Assembly: GCF_023078375.1 (NCBI RefSeq)
Contig: NZ_CP095554.1
Coordinates: 3,340,501-3,404,500 of the forward strand
From: Roseomonas gilardii subsp. gilardii
Lineage (GTDB): Bacteria > Pseudomonadota > Alphaproteobacteria > Acetobacterales > Acetobacteraceae
Length of the DNA: 64,000 nucleotides
Direction of reading: 5' to 3'
In this document: positions 46,829 to 55,209 of the stretch, piece by piece
Layout of the letters: each line of letters starts with the position of its first letter
Numbering within the stretch: the first letter of the stretch is position 1
The notes under the pieces: model-generated
The model's input: only the letters and a program-made list of their open reading frames with translations
Databases searched by the model: none
What the model was told of the DNA's origin: nothing
Translations under genes and position numbers: made by a program

Positions 46829-47581
46829 ATGAGCAGGACCGACACCCTTCCTTTGCGGGGGCGCCGTGCGATCGTCACCGGGGGCGCCCGCGGGATCGGC
46901 CGGGCCATCGCACGCGCCCTTCACGAGCATGGCGCGCAGGTGGCGGTCTGGGACCTCAGCCCGCAAAGCTTCGACCCGGATGATGCCGGTTTCACCCCGG
47001 CCCTGTTGCAGCAGGTCGACGTCGCCTCCCTGCCCTCCGTACAATCCGCCTTCGCGGAATGCCTGGCCACCCTGGGGCATGTCGATATCCTGGTGAACAA
47101 TGCTGGGATCAACGGCCCCGTGGCACCGTGCTGGGAATATCCGCCGGAGGCCTGGGCGAAGGTGCTGGCCGTCGATCTGAACAGCGTCTTCTACGGATGC
47201 CGCACCGTGATCCCGCATATGCGGGAGCGCGGCCATGGGCGCATCGTCAATGTCGCCTCCATCGCGGGCAAGGAAGGCGTGCAGTTCATCTCGGGCTACT
47301 CGGCGGCCAAGGGCGGCGTGATCGCCTTCACCAAGGCGGTGGCGAAGGAGCTGGCGCAGGACGGCATCCTGATCAACTGCATCGCCCCCGCCATGGCGGA
47401 GACGGAGCTGCTGTCGCAGATGTCCGAGGCGCATATCGCCGCCAGCAGGGCCAAGATCCCGATGGGCCGGCTGCTGCGGGTGGAGGAGATCGCCGCCATG
47501 GTCGCCTGGATCGTCGGGCCAGGCTGCTCCTTCACCACCGGCTTCACCTTCGACCTCACCGGCGGCCGGGCGACCTATTGA
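46829..47581 (+). CDS. SDR family oxidoreductase
   Basis: This 250-residue short-chain dehydrogenase has the cofactor motif TGGARGIGRAIARAL at about 17-31, NNAGINGP, the catalytic Ser in VASIAGKEG and YSAAKGG. The ending TTGFTFDLTGGRATY is typical. The substrate is unknown. The Bug/TctC receptor gene follows 94 bp later on the same strand, so it may act on the solute that receptor brings in. ATG 46829 was chosen as closest to the Rossmann strand; 46790 and 46766 are in-frame alternatives. Confidence 0.85.
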   Translation: MSRTDTLPLRGRRAIVTGGARGIGRAIARALHEHGAQVAVWDLSPQSFDPDDAGFTPALLQQVDVASLPSVQSAFAECLATLGHVDILVNNAGINGPVAPCWEYPPEAWAKVLAVDLNSVFYGCRTVIPHMRERGHGRIVNVASIAGKEGVQFISGYSAAKGGVIAFTKAVAKELAQDGILINCIAPAMAETELLSQMSEAHIAASRAKIPMGRLLRVEEIAAMVAWIVGPGCSFTTGFTFDLTGGRATY

Positions 47582-47675
47582 CCCCCGGCCGGGGCACCGG
47601 ACGAGCACGACACCACGCCTGACCAGGCCGCCGGAGAGCGGCCGGGAAAACAAGATCAGTCCGAGGAAGAACATC

Positions 47676-48665
47676 ATGACCCTGCTTCGACGCCATCTGG
47701 GCCTCTCAGCCTTTGCCCTGACCGCCACCGCCGCCGGGCGCGCGCGGCCAGCGGCGGCACAGGCCGCCTATCCGACGCGGCCGGTCTCGGTCGTCGTGCC
47801 CTTCGCAGCCGGTGGCTCGACGGATTTCGTGGGGCGGCTGATCGCGCAGAGCCTGTCCACCGCCTTCGGCCAGCAATTCGTGGTGGACAACCGCAGCGGG
47901 GCCAGCGGCACGGTGGGCGCCACCTATGTCGCCCGGGCGCGGCCGGATGGCTACACGCTGCTGGTCAGCCCGAACAGCACCTTCGCCATGGCGCCTTTCC
48001 TGTACAAGCTGCCCTATGACAACGAGAAAGCCTTCGCGCCCATCGGGCTGCTGGCCTCCAACGCCATGGCCGTCTGCGTGCAGGCCAACTCGCCCTATCG
48101 CACGCTGGCGGATCTGGTGGCCGCGGCGAAGGCGAAGCCGAACGAGATCAGCTTCGGCTCCGGCGGCACCGGGGTGTCGAACCACCTGGCGGTGGAACTC
48201 TTCGCGGCGCAGTCGGGCATCCAGATGCTGCATGTGCCCTATCGCGGCGGTGCGCCGGCGGCACAGGCGCTGCTGGGCGGGGAGATCCAGCTTTCCTTCA
48301 TCGACACGGTGACCGCCGTGCCCTTCGTGCGTGACGGCTCGGTGCGGGCGCTGGCCGTGACCTCGGCGCAGCGGAACGGGCAGTTGCCCGACGTACCGAC
48401 CGTCGCGGAGTCCGGCCTGCCCGGCTTCCAGGCCTCGACCGATATCGCGCTCTTCGCCCCGGCGGGGACGCCGGAACCGATCCTGAAGCGCCTGTCCGAA
48501 CTGTCCTCGGCAGCGATGCGGACGCAGGAGGTGAAGGACAAGCTGGCGCCGCTCGCCATCGATCCGGTGGGCGGCACGCGGGAGGAGTTCCCGGCCTATT
48601 TCGTGGCGGAGAGCGCCAAGTGGGGCGGCATCATCCGCGAGCGGAACATCAGGCTGGAGGGGTAG
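47676..48665 (+). CDS. Bug/TctC-family periplasmic solute receptor
   Basis: This 329-residue extracytoplasmic receptor has a signal peptide (LSAFALTATAAGRARPAAAQA) and Bug-family motifs: YPTRPVSVVVPFAAGGSTD, VVDNRSGASGTVGATYVA, ISFGSGGTGVSNHLAVELF, MLHVPYRGGAPA and an ending KWGGIIRERNI. Bug proteins bind carboxylates and related small molecules and feed TctBA permeases. Here it is paired with a dehydrogenase gene and lacks tctBA. A tctBA pair without receptor lies at 15273-17391, so the two may work together (inference). Confidence 0.9.
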   Translation: MTLLRRHLGLSAFALTATAAGRARPAAAQAAYPTRPVSVVVPFAAGGSTDFVGRLIAQSLSTAFGQQFVVDNRSGASGTVGATYVARARPDGYTLLVSPNSTFAMAPFLYKLPYDNEKAFAPIGLLASNAMAVCVQANSPYRTLADLVAAAKAKPNEISFGSGGTGVSNHLAVELFAAQSGIQMLHVPYRGGAPAAQALLGGEIQLSFIDTVTAVPFVRDGSVRALAVTSAQRNGQLPDVPTVAESGLPGFQASTDIALFAPAGTPEPILKRLSELSSAAMRTQEVKDKLAPLAIDPVGGTREEFPAYFVAESAKWGGIIRERNIRLEG

Positions 48666-48679
48666 GCGTTATCCTTCTC

Positions 48680-48705
48680 CGGCCCCTCGGGGGAGCGAGG
48701 GGCCG
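48680..48705 (+). terminator. Hairpin after the Bug receptor gene
   Basis: CGGCCCCTCG-GGGGAG-CGAGGGGCCG forms a perfect 10-bp stem 15 bases after the stop. No U-tract follows, so it may be a weak terminator or a 3'-end stabiliser. Confidence 0.45.
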
Positions 48706-48821
48706 GGACGCCGGGTGCGGGTCAGTACAGGGGCCTCTGGCCGGCGCATGGGGCAGAGTAAAGTCGGGGCAGGCGGCTTCGAGCCCGAAGGCAAGGACAA
48801 TCGTCACGCGATAGGAAAATA

Positions 48822-49082
48822 TTGATATTTCGCCTCAAAAGGAATATTATCCCCCCCGGGGGGAGCATATCCCTTGTCAAACTGACCGAGGCCGATCTGC
48901 GCGCAGCCATGAGGGATCCCCTCTATTGGGGTTCCCATCAGCCTGGACAAACTGGCTTCCGCGACTGGGTCACGCGGGGATGGTGTGCCCTGGCTCAGGC
49001 GGAGACACGCGGTGGCGGCACCGTGCATGTGCGCGCTTATACGCGCACCCGTCATGGCCGGACGGAACAGGTCTCAGCCTAG
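48822..49082 (+). CDS. Unrecognised small protein in A+T-rich patch
   Basis: This 86-residue frame opens at TTG 48822, with AGGA 5 bases upstream. The part from LTEADLRAAMRDPLYWGSHQ, then TGFRDWVTRGWCALAQAETR and VHVRAYTRTRHGRTEQVSA, looks like a real, folded domain; an internal ATG at 48909 is the fallback start. I cannot name the family. The start lies in a patch of low GC (48810-48850) unlike its surroundings, and a truncated IS5 element follows 1 bp after the stop, so acquired DNA is likely. Confidence 0.5.
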   Translation: MIFRLKRNIIPPGGSISLVKLTEADLRAAMRDPLYWGSHQPGQTGFRDWVTRGWCALAQAETRGGGTVHVRAYTRTRHGRTEQVSA

Positions 49083-49120
49083 AGGCTGTTGTGGACTGAT
49101 GGGAGGGCCAGATTTGCGGG

Positions 49121-49450
49121 ATGACCCGCAAGTCCTATCCGTCCGACGTATCTGATGAGGAATGGGCGCTGGTTGCGCCCTATCTTGTGCTGCTGCCCGA
49201 GGCGGCGGGGCAGCGGCGCCACGCCTTGCGCGAGGTGTTCAACGGGCTGCGCTATGTGGTCAAGACGGGCGCGCCCTGGCGCTGGATGCCCAATGACCTG
49301 CCACCATGGGACATCGTCTACGCCCAGGCCCGGCGCTGGCTGGCGGCCGGGGTGTTCGAGGCGATCGTGCACGACCTGCGGGTCGTGCTGCGGCTGGAGG
49401 CAGGCCGCGCGGCCGAGCCGACGGCGGCGGTGCTGGACAGCCGGACGAGT
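49121..49450 (+). pseudogene. Truncated IS5-family transposase (DUF4096 N-terminus)
   Basis: ATG 49121 opens a transposase: YPSDVSDEEWALVAPYLVLL, RRHALREVFNGLRYVVKTGA, PWRWMPNDLPPWDIVYAQAR and RLEAGRAAEPTAAVLDSRT. This is the HTH/DUF4096 part up to the first catalytic Asp (VLDSRT). The DDE core then disappears; the frame runs into the leuA terminator. GAGGCTGTTGTGGACTGATGG, just before the gene (about 49082-49102), looks like the left end of the element. No right end or target duplication is visible. It is a dead remnant. Confidence 0.8.
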
Positions 49451-49490
49451 TGCAGGACCACCCCCCGGCCCAGGTCTGAGCACTCCCGCT

Positions 49491-49518
49491 GGCGCGGGCG
49501 GTCCCATCCGCCCGCGCC
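49491..49518 (-). terminator. Terminator-like hairpin after leuA
   Basis: GGCGCGGGCGG-TCCCAT-CCGCCCGCGCC is a perfect 11-bp stem with a 6-base loop, 9 bases beyond the leuA stop. There is no U-tract on the leuA strand, so termination may need Rho. Confidence 0.5.
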
Positions 49519-49526
49519 CGTTGCCC

Positions 49527-51104
49527 TCAGGCCGTCATCGCGGCCGGGGCGGTGCGCTCGCGCTTCACCAGCAGCTTGTTCAGCGCGTGGATATAGGCGC
49601 GGGCGGAGGCGACGATCGTGTCGGTGTCGGAGCCCTGCCCGTCCACCAGCTTGCCACCTTCCTCCAGCCGCACGGTGACGCGGGCCTGGGCATCGGTGCC
49701 GCCGGTGACGGACTGCACGGCGAAGAGGCGCAGGCCCACCTCGTGCGGGAAGGCGGCGCGGATGGCGTTGAAGGTGGCGTCCACCGCGCCGTCGCCGACC
49801 GCCATGCCCTCATGCGTCTCGCCATCCACCTCCAGCTTCAGCGTCGCCATGGGATGGGTGTGCAGGCCGGCGGTGACGGTCAGCGCGGTCAGCTTGATGC
49901 GGTCATGGGTGCGCAGGATCTGGTCGTCCACCAGCGCGACGATGTCCTCGTCATAGACGACCTTCTTGCGGTCCGCGATTTCCTTGAAGCGGGCGAAGGC
50001 GTCGTTGAGCTGGTTGTCGCCGACCTCGTAGCCCAGGGCCTTCAGCTTGTCGCGGAAGGCGGCGCGGCCGGAATGCTTGCCCATGACCAGGGAGGAGTTG
50101 GTCCAGCCGACGCTTTCCGGCGTCATGATCTCGTAGGTGCCACGGTCCTTCAGCATGCCGTCCTGGTGGATGCCGGATTCATGGGCGAAGGCGTTGCGGC
50201 CGACGATGGCCTTGTTCGGCTGCACGTCGAAGCCGGTGATGGTGGCCAGCAGGCGCGAGGTCTTGAGGATGTTCGGCGTGTTGATGCCGGTGGTCTTGTT
50301 CAGGGCGTTCTGGCGGGTGCGGATCGCCATGGCGACCTCTTCCAGGCTGGCATTGCCCGCGCGCTCCCCGATGCCGTTGATGGTGCATTCCACCTGCCGC
50401 GCCCCGGCCTGGATGGCGGCCAGGGTATTCGCCACGGCCAGACCCAGGTCGTTGTGGTTGTGGGTGGAGAAGATCACCGTATCGGCGCCCGGCACGCGTT
50501 CCCGCAGCATGGTGAAGATGCGGGCCATGTCCTCCGGCACCGCATAGCCGACCGTGTCGGGGATGTTGATGGTGGTGGCGCCGGCCCGGATCGCGGCCTC
50601 GACGCAGCGGCACAGGAAGTCGTCCTCCGTGCGGCTGCCATCCTCGGCGGACCATTCCACGTCGGCCACGTGCTGGCGGGCCAGGGTGACGGAGGCGGCG
50701 ACGGCCTCCAGCACCTGCTCCTGCGTCATGCGCAGCTTGGCCCGCATATGCAGTTCGGAGGTGGAGATGAAGGTATGGATGCGCGGGCGGGCGGCGGTCT
50801 TCACCGCCTCGGCGGCGCGCAGGATGTCCTTGGGCGCGGAGCGGGACAGGCCGCAGACCACGGGGCCAGCCTTGCTGAATCGGTCGGCGATGGACTTCAC
50901 GCTGTCGAAGTCGCCGGGCGAGGCGATGGGGAAGCCGGCCTCCAGCACATCGGCGCCCAGCTCGGCCAGGGCGTCCGCCATGCGCAGCTTCTCCTCCAGG
51001 TTCATGGAGAAGCCGGGGGACTGCTCGCCGTCGCGCAGCGTGGTGTCGAAGATGATGACCCGTTCGTCCGGGATGGTGCCGAAGGAGGGATGGGTGATGG
51101 ACAT
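49527..51104 (-). CDS. leuA: 2-isopropylmalate synthase
   Basis: LeuA catalyses the first committed step of leucine synthesis (acetyl-CoA plus 2-oxoisovalerate). The 525-residue protein has the catalytic motif FDTTLRDGEQSPG at about 19-31, the metal-binding THNHNDLG, the GIGERAGN loop and a C-terminal LeuA regulatory domain (VTGGTDAQARVTVRLEEGGK) that binds leucine. It is a type I enzyme. No other leu gene is adjacent. A 32-residue Leu-rich leader peptide upstream indicates attenuation control. Confidence 0.96.
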   Translation of the reverse strand: MSITHPSFGTIPDERVIIFDTTLRDGEQSPGFSMNLEEKLRMADALAELGADVLEAGFPIASPGDFDSVKSIADRFSKAGPVVCGLSRSAPKDILRAAEAVKTAARPRIHTFISTSELHMRAKLRMTQEQVLEAVAASVTLARQHVADVEWSAEDGSRTEDDFLCRCVEAAIRAGATTINIPDTVGYAVPEDMARIFTMLRERVPGADTVIFSTHNHNDLGLAVANTLAAIQAGARQVECTINGIGERAGNASLEEVAMAIRTRQNALNKTTGINTPNILKTSRLLATITGFDVQPNKAIVGRNAFAHESGIHQDGMLKDRGTYEIMTPESVGWTNSSLVMGKHSGRAAFRDKLKALGYEVGDNQLNDAFARFKEIADRKKVVYDEDIVALVDDQILRTHDRIKLTALTVTAGLHTHPMATLKLEVDGETHEGMAVGDGAVDATFNAIRAAFPHEVGLRLFAVQSVTGGTDAQARVTVRLEEGGKLVDGQGSDTDTIVASARAYIHALNKLLVKRERTAPAAMTA

Positions 51105-51271
51105 CGGAAGGCTCTCGACTGGTTTACCGTGGCTGGACCGCCGCCGGGACGGATGTTCCGGTGGCTGATGGGCCCTGGCGCGGAATCTCTCGCGGCGCGG
51201 AGGGCCCGGGTCCCCAGGGAAGGGTCCTAGGGGAAGATCCCCTGAACGCGGCCGGCGGTCTCCCGCCGGGG
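51105..51271 (-). promoter_or_regulatory. Probable leuA attenuator region
   Basis: Between the leader peptide stop and the leuA ATG are stacked hairpins. CCGGCGG-TCTC-CCGCCGG lies at 51252-51269, two bases after the leader stop, and AGGGGA-AGA-TCCCCT at 51229-51243. GC-rich complementary segments continue at about 51200-51225. Such alternative stems are what ribosome-mediated attenuation needs. I do not see a terminator stem with a clear U-tract, so the mechanism may differ or the terminator may lack one. Confidence 0.45.
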
Positions 51272-51370
51272 TTACGCCCAGGGGCCGGTAAGTCGAAGGA
51301 GAAGGAGGCGCGCGCCATCGCGGGCCGGACGGCCCACGGAAAAGGCAGCGATGTGGCCGCGCGCGGTCAT
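51272..51370 (-). CDS. leuA leader peptide (Leu-rich)
   Basis: This short frame of 32 codons lies 167 bp upstream of leuA on the same strand. It begins ATG ACC GCG at 51370 and ends TAA at 51274-51272. Near its end are the Leu codons CTC CTT CTC CTT CGA CTT, giving LLLLRL: five Leu in six codons. Low leucyl-tRNA would stall ribosomes there. Leucine leader peptides of this type are known before leuA in alphaproteobacteria. No strong Shine-Dalgarno is visible. The match of content, distance and strand makes this convincing even so. Confidence 0.7.
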   Translation of the reverse strand: MTARGHIAAFSVGRPARDGARLLLLRLTGPWA

Positions 51371-51857
51371 GGCGACAGCGTTAGCAGCACTTGCCGGGCT
51401 GGACAACCACTTCCCTTGCGGCTTCTGTCCGCGCCGGTGCGGACCGCCGGCCCCGCGAGGGTGTCCGGACCGTCATGGGGCGGAAAACTTTGATGCGGTG
51501 TCGTCCGCTATGAGGCAGGCGCCCTTGCGGCGAGGAACTCCGGGGACCATGCAGCCGCGTGAGGGAATCAGGCTCCGCCCCGGGGGGAGCAGGCCGAGGG
51601 TCATGGCCAGCGGGGCGCGACGGACCGGATACGAATCCGGCCCGTCCCCGGCAGGCCGGGCCAGACCAGGGGTACGATGGGAAGCAAGGCGGGAACCGGG
51701 GATCTGGCGAGGCCCGGAAGCAGGATGATGAGGCCGGAAGTGATGCTGCCATGACGGATCGGCCGGATGGGAGCCACGGGTCGCTCCGCCAGAGGGTGCC
51801 GCCCACCGCCGCGGCCTCCACCAGGAAGCTGGCCTCGCCGCACCGGTAGAGGCGGCC
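51371..51857. other. Intergenic region between leuA leader and mprF
   Basis: Divergent promoters for leuA (minus) and mprF (plus) must lie here. Several frames are open, but none has a plausible start, Shine-Dalgarno or family resemblance, so none is called. No clear -35/-10 consensus is visible. Confidence 0.35.
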
Positions 51858-54478
51858 GTGATGCCGGATGCGACGGAGCCCGCGCTGGCGCCGGCCTCGC
51901 CCGGCTCCGCCTGGGGCCGGCGGCTGGCCAGGCTCCGGCCCTGGCTGCTCGGCGCGGTCTTCCTGGCCCTGGCGGTGCTGGTCATCCTCGCCGTTCGGAG
52001 CCTTTCGGCCGAGCTGGACTACGACGCCGTGGTCGAGGCGCTGTCGGGCGCGCGGCCAGGGGTGCTGGCGGCCGGGCTCCTCGCCACGGCGGTCAGCTAT
52101 GCCAGCATGGTGGGCTATGACCGCGCGGCGCTGCGCTATGGCGCGCCCGGCACGCCGGTGCCGCTGCGCGTGGCGGCGCTGGCCTCCTTCACCGGCTTCG
52201 CGCTGAGCAACACGGTGGGCGTCGGCGCCTTCACCGGCGGGGCGGTGCGCTGGCGGATCTACACGGCGGCGGGGCTACGGCCCTCGCAGATCACGCGCGT
52301 CATCGGCTTCATCGGCGTGTCCTTCGGCCTGGGCGTGGTGGCCGTGGGGGCGGCGGGGCTGATCGCGGGCGCCGGCCATGTGGCGACCTGGCTGGGCACC
52401 TCCGCCGGGCTGCTGCGGGGCATCGGCGGGGCGGCGCTGCTGGCCCTGGCCGCCTTCGTGGGCCTTTGCGCGGGGACCGATACGCTGTCCCTCGGCCGTT
52501 TCGCCCTGCGCCTGCCCTCGGCGCGGCTGGCCCTGGCACAGCTCGCCATCTCGGCGGTCGATGTCTGCGCCGCGGCCACCGTGCTCTGGGTGCTGCTACC
52601 GGAAGGGGCGGTGGGCCTGTCCACCTTCCTGCCGATCTATGCCATTGCGCTGGTCCTGGCGCTGCTCAGCCATCTGCCGGGCGGCATCGGCGTCTTCGAG
52701 GCGGTGGTGCTGCTGGCCTTCCGCGATCTGCCCGTCTCGCTGGACGAGGTCGCGGCGGCGCTGCTGCTCTATCGTATCCTCTACTACGTGCTGCCCCTGG
52801 CCCTGGCGGTGGCTCTGCTGGTGCTGCCGGAGGCGCGGCGCGGCGCCAGCCTGGCCGGGCAGTCCCGCCCCGTGCGGGCGGCCACCCGGCTGGCGCCGCG
52901 CTTCCTGGGCGCGCTCGCCTTCATCACCGGGGCGGCACTGCTGATCGGTGGCGTGGCGCCCAGCGGCGAGGACGGGCCGGGCATGCTGGCCCCTGCCCTG
53001 CCGGGCCTGCTCTTCGAGGCATCGCACCTGATCTCCAGCGTCGCGGGCCTGGTGCTCCTGCTGGTCGCGGACCGGCTGGTGCACCGGCTGGACGCGGCCT
53101 GGTGGGTCACCACGCTCTGCGCCATCGGCGGGCTGGTGCTCTCGGTGGCGCGCGGCGGCGGGCTGCTGGAGATGGGCTCGCTGCTGCTGTTGCTGCTGGC
53201 CCTGCTGGCGACGCGGCACCGCTTCGACCGGCGCACCCGGCTTTTCGCCCAGCCCTTCACCCTGCGCTGGCTGGTCGCCGTGGGCTGCGTGGTGGCGGCG
53301 GCGGTCTGGCTGCTCTTCTTCGCCAACCGGGACGTGCCCTATTCCAACGAGCTCTGGTGGCGCTTCGAGTTCGACGAGGATGCGCCGCGTGGCCTGCGCG
53401 TGACCCTGGCGGCAGCGATGGGGCTGGGCGCGGTGGGGCTCTGGAGCCTGCTGCGCCATGCCCAGGGGCGGCAGGAGGAGCCGAGCCCGGCGATGCTGGC
53501 CCGGGCGGCCGAGATCGCGGATGCGAGCGACCGCGCCGACGCGCAGCTCGTGCGGATGGGCGACAAGTCGCTGCTTTTCTCGGAGGCGGGCGATGCCTTC
53601 GTGATGTATGGGCAGCGCGGGCGCTCCTGGATCGCGCTGTTCGACCCGATCGGCCCCCGCGCCCGCTGGCCGGACCTGATCTGGAGCTTCGTGGAGGCGG
53701 CGGATGCCCAGGGGGCGCGGGCCGCCTTCTACCAGGTGAAGGCGGAGAGCCTGCCGCTCTATCTCGATGCCGGGTTCCGGCCGATCAAACTGGGGGAGGC
53801 GGCGCGGGTGGACCTGTCCCGGTTCGATCTCAAGGGACGCGCACGGGCCAATCTCCGCAACGCGCTGAACCGGGCGGAGCGGGATGGCATGACGCTCACC
53901 GTCCTGTCGCCGGCGGAGGTCCCTGCCCTGCTGCCGGAATTGCAGGCGGTGTCGGATGCCTGGCTCGCGGCGCATGAAACGCGGGAGAAGGCCTTCTCCC
54001 TCGGGGCCTTCGCGCCGCATTACGTCTGCGCCCAGCCGGTGGCGGTGGTGCGGGACGGTACCGGGCGGCTGGTGGCCTTCGCGACGATCTCGGAAACGCC
54101 GGTGACCAAGGCAGAAGCCTCGGTGGACCTGATGCGGCACCTGCCGGATGCCCCGGGCGGCACCATGGACTTCCTGTTCATCCGGCTCCTGCTGCGCGCC
54201 AAGGAGCTCGGCTACCGCAATTTCGACCTCGGCATGGCGCCGCTGTCCGGCCTCGCGGCGCACCGGCTGGCGCCGCTCTGGCACCGGCTCGGCGGCTGGG
54301 TCTTCCGGCGGGGCGAGCGTTTCTACAACTTCCGCGGCCTGAGGGCCTTCAAGGAGAAGTTCGATCCGGTCTGGGAGCCGCGCTACCTCTGCGCGGCGGG
54401 GGGCTTGATCCCTGGGTCGTGCTGGCGGATGTGGCGGCCCTGCAAGCCGGCGGGCTGCGCGGGGTGGTGGGCAAATGA
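51858..54478 (+). CDS. mprF: Lysylphosphatidylglycerol synthase/flippase MprF (LpiA), 3' frameshift
   Basis: MprF transfers lysine from Lys-tRNA to phosphatidylglycerol and flips the product, giving resistance to cationic peptides and acid. The corrected protein has about 873 residues. Residues 30-500 are the multi-TM flippase (FTGFALSNTVGVGAFTGGAV; HLPGGIGVFEAVVLLAF) and 530-870 the DUF2156/GNAT-like synthase (FDPIGPRARWPDLIWSF; NFDLGMAPLSGL; FYNFRGLRAFKEKFDPVWEP). The ending breaks at a G6 run, 54398-54403. One more G gives LDPWVVLADVAALQAGGLRG and a TGA at 54478, overlapping the acvB ATG as ATGA. As sequenced, the frame runs on to 54695. Confidence 0.92.
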
Positions 54479-55209
54479 GGCGGCGCGGCATGGCGCGTCA
54501 CCCGGTGCAGCGGCGGGCGCTGGTGCTGTCCGTGCTGGCGGGCTGTCTCCTGGCCGGCGAGGCGCAGTCGCCAGGGACGCGGGACCACTTCCCCTATCTG
54601 GTGGAGATCCCGGCCGATCCGGTGCGCTTCGACAGCTTCGCCCTGATCATCTCCGGCGATGGCGGCTGGGCGGATCTGGACCAGCAGCTCGGTGAGATCC
54701 TGCAGGAGCGCGGCATGTCCGTTCTGGGCTGGGATTCACTGAACTATTTCTGGAAGCACCGGAAGGCGGAGGAAGTGGCGCAGGACCTCGACAAGGCGAT
54801 CCGCACCTATTCCGAGCTCTGGAACCTGCCGCGCGTGGTGCTGATCGGCTTCTCCTTCGGGGCTGACGTGATCCCCTCCGCCTATAACCTCCTGCCGCCC
54901 GAGACACGGGAGAGGGTGGCCCTGATCTCCCTGCTCTCCATGTCGAAGGACATCGACTACGAGGTGACGGCCTCGGGCTTCATCGGCATGGGTGGTTCCG
55001 ACGAGATCCCGATCGGGCCGGAACTGGCGCGGATGGACCAGGCCAAGGTCCAGTGCGTCTATGGCGAGGAAGAGGCGGACGAGACCGGCTGCCTCCTGCT
55101 CGACCCGGAGAAGGCGCAGGTGATCCGCACCAGCGGCGGGCATCATTTCGACGAGGACTACGCCAAGCTGGCAGACCGCATCCTGGCGAGGCTGGCCGAT
55201 GCGAGCTGA
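54475..55209 (+). CDS. acvB: AcvB/VirJ-type lysylphosphatidylglycerol hydrolase
   Basis: This 244-residue exported alpha/beta hydrolase has an N-terminal signal or anchor (RALVLSVLAGCLLAGEAQS). The VirJ/AcvB domain shows LIISGDGGWADLDQQLGE (oxyanion region), the nucleophile in GFSFGAD (Ser at about 127) and a C-terminal His in SGGHHFDEDY. In Agrobacterium, AcvB hydrolyses lysyl-PG made by LpiA. The same pairing is seen here: ATG 54475 overlaps the corrected mprF stop. Full-length AcvB often has two domains; this version has one, like VirJ. Confidence 0.85.
   Translation: MRRRGMARHPVQRRALVLSVLAGCLLAGEAQSPGTRDHFPYLVEIPADPVRFDSFALIISGDGGWADLDQQLGEILQERGMSVLGWDSLNYFWKHRKAEEVAQDLDKAIRTYSELWNLPRVVLIGFSFGADVIPSAYNLLPPETRERVALISLLSMSKDIDYEVTASGFIGMGGSDEIPIGPELARMDQAKVQCVYGEEEADETGCLLLDPEKAQVIRTSGGHHFDEDYAKLADRILARLADAS

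Noticed and set aside
51473-51985. Open frames of 100-170 codons in the leuA-mprF gap
   Set aside because: There is no plausible start or ribosome site, their composition is Pro/Arg/Ser-biased, and some overlap the mprF start region antisense.
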